Source: Streptomyces zaomyceticus
GTDB taxonomy: Bacteria > Actinomycetota > Actinomycetes > Streptomycetales > Streptomycetaceae
Length of the DNA stretch: 64,000 bases
Assembly (NCBI RefSeq): GCF_014656215.1
Contig: NZ_BNBZ01000006.1
Span: 1-64,000 of the forward strand
Reading direction: 5' to 3'
Under the pieces are notes generated by a model. That model saw only the letters and a program-made list of their open reading frames with translations, ran no database searches and was not told the DNA's origin. Position numbers and translations under genes: made by a program. The first letter of the stretch is position 1; each line of letters starts with the position of its first letter. Shown in pieces: positions 36,706 to 44,771 of this stretch.

Positions 36706-37341
36706 CTAGGCGTGTCGGGACGCGGCCGGGGCCTCGTTCGCCGGGGGGATCCGCTCGTGGCCCGTGCTCAACGCGATCCTGACCACCGTGTCCGCGACGC
36801 GCCGGGCCGACGCCTCGGGCGAGGCGGAGGCCTGGACGATATGGCTCGCCGTGAGCCGGACGGCCGCGTCCACGGCGAGCTCGCGCGCCACCGGGTCGAT
36901 CGTCGGCCACGCCTCCGTGACATAAGCGCCGGCCATCGCCGTCGCCATGTCGAAGGCCGCCGCCGACCGCGTCGTCAGATACGAGAGGAGTCCGTCCTCG
37001 CCTGTGCTGGTCAGCATCGCCTTGATCAGCGGGTTCCGGCCGGCCAGCGTGAGCGTGAAGCCGACGGCCGCCTCCACGGCGGCGCGCAGATCGTCCCGGT
37101 GGGCGTCCAGTCCCGCCTGGATGCCGACGAGACAGCGCTCCAGCTCACGCTGGAAGAGGGCCTCGCCGACGGCCTCCTTGGAGGGGAACTCCGAGTACAG
37201 CGTCTGGCGGCTCACACCGACCGCGCCGGCCAGGTGTGCCATGCGGAGCTTGTCGAAGCCGCGGTCCGCGACCGCCTCGTACGCGGCGTCGAGCAGGCGC
37301 TCGCGCAGCAGTGTCCGGACCGTCTCCCTGAACCGTGGCAT
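36706..37341 (-). CDS. TetR-family transcriptional regulator
   Basis: 211 aa: helix-turn-helix at about 12-58 (A-Y-E-A-V-A-D-R-G-F-D-K-L-R-M-A-H-L-A-G-A-V-G-V-S-R-Q-T-L-Y-S-E-F) and a helical ligand-binding remainder. The minus-strand box TAGGCT (37353-37348) ends six bases before the ATG, so the mRNA is probably leaderless. It is divergent from the DUF6230/DUF6114 cassette with an 18-bp palindrome between them, and is its most likely local repressor. Confidence 0.92.
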   Translation of the reverse strand: MPRFRETVRTLLRERLLDAAYEAVADRGFDKLRMAHLAGAVGVSRQTLYSEFPSKEAVGEALFQRELERCLVGIQAGLDAHRDDLRAAVEAAVGFTLTLAGRNPLIKAMLTSTGEDGLLSYLTTRSAAAFDMATAMAGAYVTEAWPTIDPVARELAVDAAVRLTASHIVQASASPEASARRVADTVVRIALSTGHERIPPANEAPAASRHA

Positions 37342-37382
37342 CGGCCAAGCCTAGTCCAGCCGGAATTCTCCCCAGGATTGTC

Positions 37383-37419
37383 CGAAGTGTTGACACTTCG
37401 TTAGAGAGTGTCCAATTCT
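37383..37419 (+). promoter_or_regulatory. Cassette promoter and TetR-type operator
   Basis: CGAAGTGT-TG-ACACTTCG (37383-37400) is a perfect 8+2+8 palindrome that contains a consensus -35, TTGACA (37390-37395). AATTCT (37414-37419) is a possible -10 at 18 bp. AGTGTC recurs at 37407-37412 and again near 37437. Confidence 0.65.
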
Positions 37420-37531
37420 CGAACAGGCAGCCGCAAAGTGTCATCCGCCTCCGACCATCCGGCCGCGAGACGCACGGCTGTACTCACATCCCCACCCGCG
37501 CGGCTTGTGCGGGACGACGGTTGGAGATCAC

Positions 37532-38212
37532 ATGCAGCACGAGACCAGAGGCGTCACCCGCTGGCGCAGATCGGCGTTCCTCGCCGTGCCCGCCACGGCC
37601 GCCGTCGCCGCCATGGCCACGGCCATGGTGCAGGGCGCGCTCGCCGCGAACCTCTCGCTGACCAGCGTCCCCTTCACCCTCAGCTCCAAGACGGTGGCGG
37701 CTCCGCAGGGCATCGGCGCGGTCATGCACACCATCGACGCCGGCGGTGCCAAGGGCGCCGCCGAGGTCGGCATCGCCAAGGCGGGCCTCGACGGCATCTG
37801 CGTCCACGCCGTCCAGTCCGTCGCCCTCCCGGTGATCGGCAGCCTCGGCACCTGGTCGCTCAACATCTCCTCGCCCGCCGCGGCCACCCCGCTCACCAGC
37901 GACCAGCTCGTCGCGGGTGCCGGACTCCAGGCCAACAAGCTGGTCCTGGACGCCCAGTCCCTCAAGGCGGCCACGGCCACGCTCAACGCGAGCGACACCA
38001 CCCCGAACGTCATCGGTGCGGCCGCCGACGGCGCCGGGATCAAGGGCACCGGCATCACGGACGGCACCCCGGGCCAGTTCGGCCTGGACGCCACCGGTGG
38101 CCGTACCGACATCAGGAACCTCAACGCCGATGCCAACGGCGCCACGATCTCCGGCGCCATCACCCTGCCGGACCTCGCCATCGGCATCGCCCACGGCGAC
38201 AAGGGCTGCTGA
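37532..38212 (+). CDS. DUF6230 family secreted/membrane-anchored protein 1
   Basis: 226 aa from ATG 37532 with GGAG 5 nt before it. One N-terminal hydrophobic segment (about 14-37) ends in G-A-L-A-A-N, followed by a strand-rich extracytoplasmic domain starting P-F-T-L-S. Cys90 (G-L-D-G-I-C) and the very last residue Cys226 match cysteines in both other copies and probably pair. Annotations of this family as cholesterol esterase have no catalytic motif to support them here. It heads the cassette, and a hairpin in the 120-nt gap after it could lower downstream expression. Confidence 0.8.
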   Translation: MQHETRGVTRWRRSAFLAVPATAAVAAMATAMVQGALAANLSLTSVPFTLSSKTVAAPQGIGAVMHTIDAGGAKGAAEVGIAKAGLDGICVHAVQSVALPVIGSLGTWSLNISSPAAATPLTSDQLVAGAGLQANKLVLDAQSLKAATATLNASDTTPNVIGAAADGAGIKGTGITDGTPGQFGLDATGGRTDIRNLNADANGATISGAITLPDLAIGIAHGDKGC

Positions 38213-38332
38213 GCCGGCCGGACCCGCGCGACCGCACCACCGGCGCCACCACGGGCCGGGGCCCGCGCCCCGTGGAGCGCACCGGCCCCGGCCCTCTCCC
38301 GCCCCTCCCTCCGACCCAGCTATGAGGCCCCC

Positions 38333-38908
38333 ATGCGCGCAGATCCGCCGCCCGAGCCGCCCCGCGGGTCCGCCGGACCCCCTGCCGGCGAGACCGCCGG
38401 ACCAACCGCCGAACTCACGCCGTCCACCGCGGAGTCCGCCCGGTCCGCCGCCGGTCGGGTCGCGCGGTCCCGAGGGGCACGGGCTGCCTTCCGGCGCTGG
38501 CGCCGCACCCGGCCGTTCTGGGCGACCGTCTGGACCGGCCTCGGCGGATTCGTCATCTTCTTCCTGCCGATGGCTCCGCTCGGCAAGATCCTCCAGGTCG
38601 GCGTCGGAGGCATCGCGGGCATGGCGGGCGGAGTCGTCCTCATGGCGATGGCCCTGCTGATGCTGCTGCTGCCCGGTCAGCGTCACACCGCCGGTGTCAT
38701 CGCGGTGATCGCGGGAGTCGCCTCCTTCCCCCTGTCGAACCTCGGCGGCCTCTTCGTCGGGATGGTCCTCTCGGTCCTCGGCGGATCCATGGCCTTCGCC
38801 TGGCTCCCCGAGAAGCCCGCCGCACGGCGCGGCCGCCGCCTCCGCCGTACCGGGCGGGCCGGCGGAACCCCCGTACCGCCCATGTCCGTCGGGAGCGGAT
38901 CCGTATGA
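38333..38908 (+). CDS. DUF6114 family membrane protein 1
   Basis: 191 aa: a Pro/Ala/Arg-rich cytoplasmic leader to about 58, R-T-R-P-F-W at 59-64, four hydrophobic segments to about 155 with a central L-P-G-Q-R-H-T, and a basic tail. The function is unknown. It shares R-T-R-P-F-W, L-P-G-Q-R and L-G-G-S-M with the second copy in the cassette. The stop overlaps the next ATG (ATGA), so translation is coupled to the following DUF6230 gene. Confidence 0.8.
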   Translation: MRADPPPEPPRGSAGPPAGETAGPTAELTPSTAESARSAAGRVARSRGARAAFRRWRRTRPFWATVWTGLGGFVIFFLPMAPLGKILQVGVGGIAGMAGGVVLMAMALLMLLLPGQRHTAGVIAVIAGVASFPLSNLGGLFVGMVLSVLGGSMAFAWLPEKPAARRGRRLRRTGRAGGTPVPPMSVGSGSV

Positions 38909-39714
38909 CTCACCACCACCCCTTCTCCGGTACGGGCCTCCTCGCCGGCGCGCGACGCATCCGCCCGTCACTCGCCCGGATGCGTACGACCGGCGCCCGC
39001 GCCGCCACCGACTGGAACGCCCGCATGCTCGCCGACGCCGCCGACGGCACCCGGCGCGGCACCCGCTGGGGACGCGGCGCGCTCGCCCTCGTCCCCTCCG
39101 CCCTCGCCGTCGGCGCCCTCGGCAGCGCACTGGCACAGGGCGCCCTCGCAGCCAACTTCAGCGTCGCGGGCCAGCCGTTCACCCTGACGTCCAACGGGGT
39201 CGAGGGCAGCGGATTCGGCGCCATCGTCAACACCCCCGCCGTCGGCCGCCCGGACGGCAGCACGACCACCAGCACCGCCATGGCACGCGTCGGGTTCGCG
39301 AGCGCCGGGCTCGCCGGGCTCTGCGGCATCGTCCACCAGACGATCGCGGGCGTCCCGTACTCACTGCTCCTGACGGGCGGCCAGAAGGTGACGGCCACCC
39401 CGCCCGGCACCTTCACCACCGACATCGACGCCTCGAACCTCTACATCCAGGCGACCGAACTCCAGGCGTACGGCCGCACCACCCTCCAGAACGCGGTCCT
39501 CGGCCAGTCCGCCGACCAGGTCACCGTGGCCGGCAAGCCGCTCACGGGAGCACTGCCCGGCGGGTTCGGGCTCGGCTCGGCGGGCGGCGAGGGAGGCAGC
39601 TCGATCAAGCTGCACGGACTGAACGCCACCGCCTACGACGCCGAGATGGCGGGCGCGCTCGTGCTGCCCGACCTGAAGATCAGGGTCGTCGCGGGAACGG
39701 CCACCACATGCTGA
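38905..39714 (+). CDS. DUF6230 family secreted/membrane-anchored protein 2
   Basis: 269 aa with a longer cytoplasmic N-terminus (about 55 residues) than copy 1, then a hydrophobic segment ending G-A-L-A-A-N, P-F-T-L-T-S, Cys140 (G-L-A-G-L-C) and a terminal Cys269. The ending L-P-D-L-K-I-R-V-V parallels L-P-D-L-A-I-G-I in copy 1. It overlaps its neighbours on both sides (4 nt and 7 nt). No enzymatic motif is visible; a structural or envelope role is guessed only. Confidence 0.8.
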   Translation: MTHHHPFSGTGLLAGARRIRPSLARMRTTGARAATDWNARMLADAADGTRRGTRWGRGALALVPSALAVGALGSALAQGALAANFSVAGQPFTLTSNGVEGSGFGAIVNTPAVGRPDGSTTTSTAMARVGFASAGLAGLCGIVHQTIAGVPYSLLLTGGQKVTATPPGTFTTDIDASNLYIQATELQAYGRTTLQNAVLGQSADQVTVAGKPLTGALPGGFGLGSAGGEGGSSIKLHGLNATAYDAEMAGALVLPDLKIRVVAGTATTC

Positions 39715-40106
39715 GCCGGCTGAGGGCCGGGTACGGGTGGTTCCGCGCCTTCCGCCGCACCCGACCGTTCTGGGGAGGGGTCTGGCTGGTCGCCGGGGGC
39801 TGGACCGTCCTCAAGTTCTCCCTCAGCTCCCTGCAGCTGATCGTGAGCACGGGCTTCGGGGGAGTGGCCGGCTACCTCGTCGGCGGCGGGATGATCCTCT
39901 GCGGACTCGTCCCGATGGCCCTGCCCGGACAGCGGTACACCTTCGGGCTGATCGGCGTGGTCCTCGCGGTGGTCTCGCTCGTCGTCTCCAACCTCGGCGG
40001 CTTCCTGCTCGGCATGACGCTCGGTGTCCTCGGCGGATCCATGATGGTGGGCTGGGGCGCCAAACGGCCGCGCCGCCGGGCGGCGGCGGTGGAGGTGGAG
40101 GGGTGA
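39708..40106 (+). CDS. DUF6114 family membrane protein 2
   Basis: 132 aa, essentially only the membrane domain: R-T-R-P-F-W-G-G-V-W at 17-26, four hydrophobic segments, A-L-P-G-Q-R-Y-T in the middle, and L-G-G-S-M-M before a basic tail. It lacks the leader of copy 1. The 7-nt overlap with the upstream gene and the 4-nt overlap (GTGA) with the downstream one indicate tight coupling. Function unknown. Confidence 0.8.
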   Translation: MLSRLRAGYGWFRAFRRTRPFWGGVWLVAGGWTVLKFSLSSLQLIVSTGFGGVAGYLVGGGMILCGLVPMALPGQRYTFGLIGVVLAVVSLVVSNLGGFLLGMTLGVLGGSMMVGWGAKRPRRRAAAVEVEG

Positions 40107-40792
40107 GGGCGGCTCCCGGGGGAGCCGGGGTGCCGCCGGGCGATCCGAAAGGCGTCCGGCGCGAGGCCCCCGTCCGGTCTCCCGCCCGGACGCGGCAGAA
40201 GGCCCTCGCCGTGTCCCTGGCGCTCGTCCTCGCCGTCCTGACCGCCGTCTGGTCGGGGCAGCCGAGCCGTGCCGCGGGGGCGCCCGCCGCCGTCGCACCG
40301 ATGGGCGTGCCCTTCCTGCCCTCCCCGGACCCGCTGCACGTCACCATCGCCAGCATGGTCGCCGTCTCCATGACGGTCGAGAAGAACGTCACCATCCGGC
40401 TCTCCGACGGCACGACCCGCGTCACCAACCAGTACACCTTCACCAAACTCAAGATCCGCTCGCACATGAACGTGACCCAGCGGGCCGCCGGCCACACCGT
40501 CACCATCGACGTCCCCGACGAGGGCTCCCTCGGCGGCTACGACAGCGCGGGCAGGCCGGAGACGACCACGATGTGGGGCACCATCTCGAACGTCTGCGTC
40601 CGTGTCCTCGTCAAGATCTGCGGAGTCCAGGGCCTCCTCGACTTCTTCGGCTCGCTCATCCCGCTCACCGCCGGGGCCGAGGACTTCGTCGGCGACATCC
40701 ACGCGATCCGGACCGTCGACGACCACGCGGCCCTCGACTCCACCGAGAACCCCGTCCACCTCCCCGGAACGATCACGGTGACCACCCCATGA
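40103..40792 (+). CDS. Secreted protein of unknown family in the DUF6230/DUF6114 cassette
   Basis: 229 aa from GTG 40103. A basic start leads to a signal-peptide-like hydrophobic stretch (about 33-52, ending near S-R-A-A-G-A). The mature part is Thr/Val-rich, with T-V-E-K-N-V-T-I-R-L-S-D-G-T-T and two cysteines nearby (V-C-V-R-V-L-V-K-I-C). I do not recognise it. It is not an obvious DUF6230 member. Overlaps of four bases on both sides place it firmly in the operon. Confidence 0.7.
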   Translation: MRAAPGGAGVPPGDPKGVRREAPVRSPARTRQKALAVSLALVLAVLTAVWSGQPSRAAGAPAAVAPMGVPFLPSPDPLHVTIASMVAVSMTVEKNVTIRLSDGTTRVTNQYTFTKLKIRSHMNVTQRAAGHTVTIDVPDEGSLGGYDSAGRPETTTMWGTISNVCVRVLVKICGVQGLLDFFGSLIPLTAGAEDFVGDIHAIRTVDDHAALDSTENPVHLPGTITVTTP

Positions 40793-41490
40793 GCACCGAA
40801 GGCCTCGGCCCGGAAGGGCATACCCACTGGCGTCGCACGCTCGCCGTCGCGCTGCCCTCGCTCCTGGCGGCCGGCGGCCTCGGCTCCGCCATGGCGAGCG
40901 GAGCCCTCGCCGTCGGCCTCCAGATCCAGGACCGGCCCGTCGACTTCACCACCAGCAGTCTGTACGGGACGCAGTACGGTGCCGCCGTCGTCGACCAGAC
41001 CGTCGTACGGGCCGACGGTTCGACCGGAACCGTACGGGTGCTGCGCATGGGCTTCGCGGACGGAATGCTCAACGGCCTCTGCCTCAGTCAGCGGCAGCAG
41101 ATCGGCGGCGCCGCGTACACGCTGCTCCTCACCCTCGGCGACGACAACCCCGGCTCGTGGGAGATCAGGACGAAGAACACCGTCCTCGACCTGCGGAACG
41201 CCACCGGGGTCCTCGACATGGACGGCGTCGTCGACCTCAACACCAACGGCGCCGACGTGAAGACCGTCAGGGACGCCGGCGGCGCGTACGTCGTGAACCC
41301 GCTCGACAGCCCGCAGCACCGCTTCGGCATCCAGGCGCGGTACGCGAAGTTCGACCGGATCGCCGGCACCGCCCAGGACCTCCGGATTCCCGGCCTCCTC
41401 ACCACCCCGAGGCTCAAGCTCTCCGTACGTCCGGGCACGGTCGCCTGCCCCGCCCCCGCCCCGCCCACGGGCACCCCGGGCACACCGTGA
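40789..41490 (+). CDS. DUF6230 family secreted/membrane-anchored protein 3
   Basis: 233 aa. The hydrophobic segment at about 17-43 ends G-A-L-A-V-G; P-V-D-F-T-T-S replaces P-F-T-L, and Cys98 (N-G-L-C) aligns with the central cysteine of the others. The second cysteine (V-A-C, about 220) is followed by a Pro-rich tail instead of being terminal. It is the most diverged copy and the last gene of the cassette. A hairpin at 41502-41523 follows. Confidence 0.78.
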   Translation: MSTEGLGPEGHTHWRRTLAVALPSLLAAGGLGSAMASGALAVGLQIQDRPVDFTTSSLYGTQYGAAVVDQTVVRADGSTGTVRVLRMGFADGMLNGLCLSQRQQIGGAAYTLLLTLGDDNPGSWEIRTKNTVLDLRNATGVLDMDGVVDLNTNGADVKTVRDAGGAYVVNPLDSPQHRFGIQARYAKFDRIAGTAQDLRIPGLLTTPRLKLSVRPGTVACPAPAPPTGTPGTP

Positions 41491-41501
41491 GCGACTCGGT
41501 G

Positions 41502-41523
41502 CCGACCCGATCTCCGGGGTCGG
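41502..41523 (+). terminator. Hairpin after the cassette
   Basis: CCGACCC (41502-41508) pairs with GGGTCGG (41517-41523), 12 nt after the last stop. There is no T-run. The remaining 200 nt to the next gene show nothing else certain. Confidence 0.5.
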
Positions 41524-41720
41524 TATCTGACGACCCGTGCGACCTGGCAGACTGCGGGGCCTCACCGTCGTCTCCTCCGTGTCGAGAGCGGACCGCTCCA
41601 CCGGGGAGGCGGCAAGCGACTCCTGGAGGCCCTCATGGCGCAGCAGTCCGGACACGCGGCCCGCACGCGTGGATGCTCCCGCCGGCCACCGCGCCGGCGT
41701 GGGAACGGGGCGGGCACCCG

Positions 41721-42368
41721 ATGACGCTGTGCCGTACCCGGCGTGCCGATCCCGGAGCCCTCGTCGTCCGCAGCGCGCCCGCCGTGCCCACCGCGGCGGT
41801 GCTGCTGCTCCACGGCGGCCGCGCCGACGGCGTCGAGCCGCCGCCCGCCCTCAACCTTCCCGCGCTGCGGATGCGCCCCTTCGCCGCCGCCGTGACCCGC
41901 GCCGTGCGGGGCCGGGACGTGCTGATCGCCGAGGTCCGCTACCGGCACCGGGGCTGGAACGGTCCGAGCGCCGACGCCGCCAGAGACGCCGAGAACGCTC
42001 TCGTACGCCTCCGGGAGCAGGCCGGGCCCGTCCCCGTCGTCCTCCTCGGCCACTCCATGGGCGGCCGGGCCGCGCTGCGCGCCGCGGCCGACCCGGCCGT
42101 CCGCGGTGTCGTCGCCCTCGCGCCCTGGTGTCCCACCGACGAACCCGTGGACCACCTCGGCGGCCGGCGGCTGTACCTGCTCCACGACGAGACCGACCGC
42201 GTCACCTCGGCCCGCGCGTCCTGGGACTTCGTCCGCAGGGCCCGCGCCGCGGGCGCGGACGCGGCGGGCATCCCGATGCCGACGGGAGGGCACGCCATGC
42301 TGCGCGGCGCCCACCTGTGGCACCGCAGGGCGGCCGAACTCACTGCGGCACTGCTCTCGCACGGATGA
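41721..42368 (+). CDS. Alpha/beta hydrolase, dienelactone-hydrolase-like
   Basis: 215 aa. Oxyanion strand V-L-L-L-H-G-G-R-A near residue 30, nucleophile in L-L-G-H-S-M-G-G-R, acid in H-D-E-T-D-R-V and histidine in T-G-G-H-A-M-L. It is short, with hardly any lid. ATG 41721 is chosen; an in-frame ATG at 41673 would add 16 residues. It stands alone before a TipA-like regulator; no substrate can be named. Confidence 0.85.
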   Translation: MTLCRTRRADPGALVVRSAPAVPTAAVLLLHGGRADGVEPPPALNLPALRMRPFAAAVTRAVRGRDVLIAEVRYRHRGWNGPSADAARDAENALVRLREQAGPVPVVLLGHSMGGRAALRAAADPAVRGVVALAPWCPTDEPVDHLGGRRLYLLHDETDRVTSARASWDFVRRARAAGADAAGIPMPTGGHAMLRGAHLWHRRAAELTAALLSHG

Positions 42369-42435
42369 GCCGGGTCGCCCCGGGGTGCGGGTACGAGTGC
42401 GGACGGGCCGCGGGCGGGAACCCCCGCTGCGGGAC

Positions 42436-42466
42436 TTGAAGCTGCCGCAACGGCAGCTCCTACCGT
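42436..42466 (+). promoter_or_regulatory. MerR-type promoter with 19-bp spacer and dyad
   Basis: TTGAAG (42436-42441) and TACCGT (42461-42466) are 19 bp apart, the long spacing that MerR activators correct by twisting DNA. The spacer holds AGCTGCCG-CAA-CGGCAGCT (42440-42458), a perfect 8+3+8 palindrome. Confidence 0.8.
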
Positions 42467-42521
42467 TCCGAACAGGGCCGGAGCGACCGGCCCGGCGACG
42501 CACTCGTGAGAGGAGGCGGCG

Positions 42522-43283
42522 ATGGCCTGGCCCACTGCGGAGGTCGCCCGTATGTCGGGCGTGACGGCCCGGACCCTGCGGCACTACGACGAGATCGGAC
42601 TGCTGCCGCCCGCGTGGATCGGTGCCAACGGGCACCGCTACTACGAGGAGGGCCAGCTGCTGCGACTGCAGCAGATCCTCGTGCTGCGGGCGCTGGGTCT
42701 CGGACTGCCTGAGATCGGCGAGGTCCTGGCCGAGCAGATCGACGAGGTGGAGGCCCTGCGCGGCCATCACCGCCGCCTGCTCGCCGAGCGCGACCGGCTC
42801 GGCGCCCTGGCCGCCACCGTCTCCCGCACGATCGCCGAACTGGAGCAGTCCAGGAAGGACGGCAGATCCATGAGCGGAATCAACCGGCCGGAGAACCTCT
42901 TCGAAGGCGTTCGGCCCGACCAGTACGGGGAGAACCTCCGGGAGTTCCCGGAGCTCGCCGATGCCGTCGAGCGGCACGGCTCGACGCTGAGCGAGGACCG
43001 GATCGAGGCGGGGCACCGCGAGCGCACGGCACAGATGATCCGCATCGCGGAACTGATGGCCGCCGGGGAACCGGTGGACGGCGGTGCGGTGCAGGCCGAG
43101 ATCGAGGCCCAGTACCGGGCGCTGACCGCGATCCGTGCCGTGTCCGGCGAGGAGTTCCGCGCGATCGGGCGGTCGTGTGTGGAGAACGAGCAGTGGCGCG
43201 CGGCGTACGAGGCGATCGCGTCGGGCCTGGCTGCCTACCAGCGGGACGCGATCGACGCGTACGTCACGAGCCGACTGGGCTGA
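42522..43283 (+). CDS. TipA-like MerR regulator with TipAS drug-binding domain
   Basis: 253 aa. MerR winged helix at 1-70 (T-A-E-V-A-R-M-S-G-V-T-A-R-T-L-R-H-Y-D-E-I-G-L-L), coiled coil to about 110, then a TipAS-type globin-like antibiotic-binding domain (M-S-G-I-N near 116, W-R-A-A-Y-E-A-I near 231). S. lividans TipAL binds thiopeptides and activates its own promoter. An internal start at ATG 42870 could yield the short TipAS form. AGGAGG (42511-42516) supports ATG 42522. The dyad promoter implies autoactivation. Confidence 0.9.
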   Translation: MAWPTAEVARMSGVTARTLRHYDEIGLLPPAWIGANGHRYYEEGQLLRLQQILVLRALGLGLPEIGEVLAEQIDEVEALRGHHRRLLAERDRLGALAATVSRTIAELEQSRKDGRSMSGINRPENLFEGVRPDQYGENLREFPELADAVERHGSTLSEDRIEAGHRERTAQMIRIAELMAAGEPVDGGAVQAEIEAQYRALTAIRAVSGEEFRAIGRSCVENEQWRAAYEAIASGLAAYQRDAIDAYVTSRLG

Positions 43284-43387
43284 CCGGGCCGTGCCGAGGC
43301 GACTCGGGCCGAGCCGGATCGGTCGGGTTCCGGCCGGTGCGCGGCGGGCCGTGTACGGCGCTGTCACGGCGTCGGTACGCGGCCCGC

Positions 43388-44107
43388 TCACGGGCGTCGG
43401 CGGGTCCGGTCCGCGTTCTCGGCGGCGATCAGGCCCGCGCACGCCGCCCGTGTCGCGGTGTGGACCGCGCGGGCCAGGCGTCCGCCCCAGAGGGAGCGCG
43501 GGCCCGCGAACGGCTCGGCGTCGGTGCCGTTCCCGGCGGTCGCCACGGGGGCGGCCACGCAGACCGCGTCGGTGGGGGTGCCGGACGCGTCCGCGCCGAG
43601 TTCCACCAGGGCCTGCACCTTCGCCTCGGTGGCGGTGGCGACCGCGTTGACGAGCGCCGCGTCCGTGAGCGGCACGGGCAGCGACACGATGATGTTGATC
43701 GTTCCTGGGCGGGGGGCGGGGACGCCGCCGACTTCCGGTGCGGCGGCCCAGCCCCGTACCCCTATCCCCGCCGTGACCACGGCCCGCACACCGCCGTCCA
43801 CGGCATGGCACCGGTCCGTGACCGAGGCCGCCGTCATGAGCCCCACCCCCGCGCCCTCCAGCCCCGCACCGACCGCCAGGTCGCGGAGGTGGGCGACCGG
43901 ATCGAGCCGGGTGTAGCCGGGCGGGACCTGGGCGTTGAGCACCCACGCGCGCTCGCCGATGCCGCCGCCGAGCACGGCGCTCGACACCATGCGGACGCCG
44001 GGCCCGGGCGCCCAGACCAGGACCGGCCACGCGCGGCCCTGCTCCGTATGGGTCAGCAGAGCCGCGTCGGCGAGAGAAGCGCCGGTCAGGAGGGTTCGCG
44101 AGGGCAT
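43388..44107 (-). CDS. cbiZ: Adenosylcobinamide amidohydrolase
   Basis: 239 aa of the CbiZ family, which cleaves the aminopropanol side chain of adenosylcobinamide during corrinoid salvage. Recognisable parts are M-V-S-S-A-V-L-G-G-G-I-G, L-M-T-A-A-S-V, T-A-G-I-G-V-R-G-W and T-I-N-I-I-V near the middle. ATG 44107 lies six bases after a minus-strand TAGGGT (44119-44114), so the mRNA is probably leaderless; GTG 44113 would overlap the spacer. No other cobalamin gene or B12 riboswitch is in view. Confidence 0.88.
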   Translation of the reverse strand: MPSRTLLTGASLADAALLTHTEQGRAWPVLVWAPGPGVRMVSSAVLGGGIGERAWVLNAQVPPGYTRLDPVAHLRDLAVGAGLEGAGVGLMTAASVTDRCHAVDGGVRAVVTAGIGVRGWAAAPEVGGVPAPRPGTINIIVSLPVPLTDAALVNAVATATEAKVQALVELGADASGTPTDAVCVAAPVATAGNGTDAEPFAGPRSLWGGRLARAVHTATRAACAGLIAAENADRTRRRP

Positions 44108-44150
44108 CCCCACACCCTAGGGGTGTCGGGAACGGCCCCGCGCCGGCCGG

Positions 44151-44609
44151 TCAGGCGAGGCCGTTCCAGCCCCAGCGCGGGGTGGGGCCGGGTTCGCCGA
44201 GATCCGTGCCCGGCGCCGAGGCCGAGACGTCCCTGGCGATCCGCGTGCCCCAGGCGAAGTACTCCACCACCCGGCGGCGCAGCAGTGCGTCGTCCGGCAG
44301 CTCCTTCTCCACGGCCGCCGTCATCAACTCCATCCAGCGCAGCCGCTGTTCCTCCGTGATGCCGAGCCCGAGATGGGCGCGGAGCAGGGCCTGATGCCCG
44401 CCGAGCTCCGCCGTGAAGCCGGCGGGTCCCGAGAAGACCTCCGCCAGCCACACGGCCACGTGCTCGACATGCGCCGCGGTGAAGTCGGCGAAGACGGGCG
44501 CGAGGAGGGGATCGGCCAGGACCCCCTCGTAGAACGTCTCGGAGAGCCGGCGCAGGGCGTCGGCACCGCCCACGGCTTCGTACAGGGTGTTCGCGTGCTC
44601 GGCGGTCAT
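44151..44609 (-). CDS. Truncated hemoglobin (group II)
   Basis: 152 aa. It starts Y-E-A-V-G-G-A-D-A-L-R-R-L, with F-Y-E-G-V at the B/C region, heme-proximal H in G-G-H-Q-A-L-L-R-A-H and a W-M-E-L-M helix, fitting 2-on-2 globins of the TrHbO type. An extended Gly/Pro/Trp tail follows. Such proteins bind O2 or NO or protect respiration. GGAGG sits just before ATG 44609. Confidence 0.88.
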   Translation of the reverse strand: MTAEHANTLYEAVGGADALRRLSETFYEGVLADPLLAPVFADFTAAHVEHVAVWLAEVFSGPAGFTAELGGHQALLRAHLGLGITEEQRLRWMELMTAAVEKELPDDALLRRRVVEYFAWGTRIARDVSASAPGTDLGEPGPTPRWGWNGLA

Positions 44610-44771
44610 GGAACGCCTCCGGGATCCGGGATGTGTGCTCCCAGCTTCCACACAACGGGACCAGGATCCAGGGATGTTCGCTCTCGGCGGGGCGGGACGC
44701 GGCCCCGCCCGGGGCCGTCCGGGGTTCCGCGCCCTCGATGGAGAGGCCGCGCGAGTCGATAGCCTGGGCGA

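Noticed and set aside
37532..38212. Cholesterol esterase
   Set aside because: No serine-hydrolase motif or catalytic triad is visible in any of the three DUF6230 copies.
38249..38275. Hairpin CCACGGG...CCCGTGG within the cassette as a full terminator
   Set aside because: The stem is only 7 bp, with no T-run, and the downstream genes have no other promoter visible. It could attenuate but is not called.
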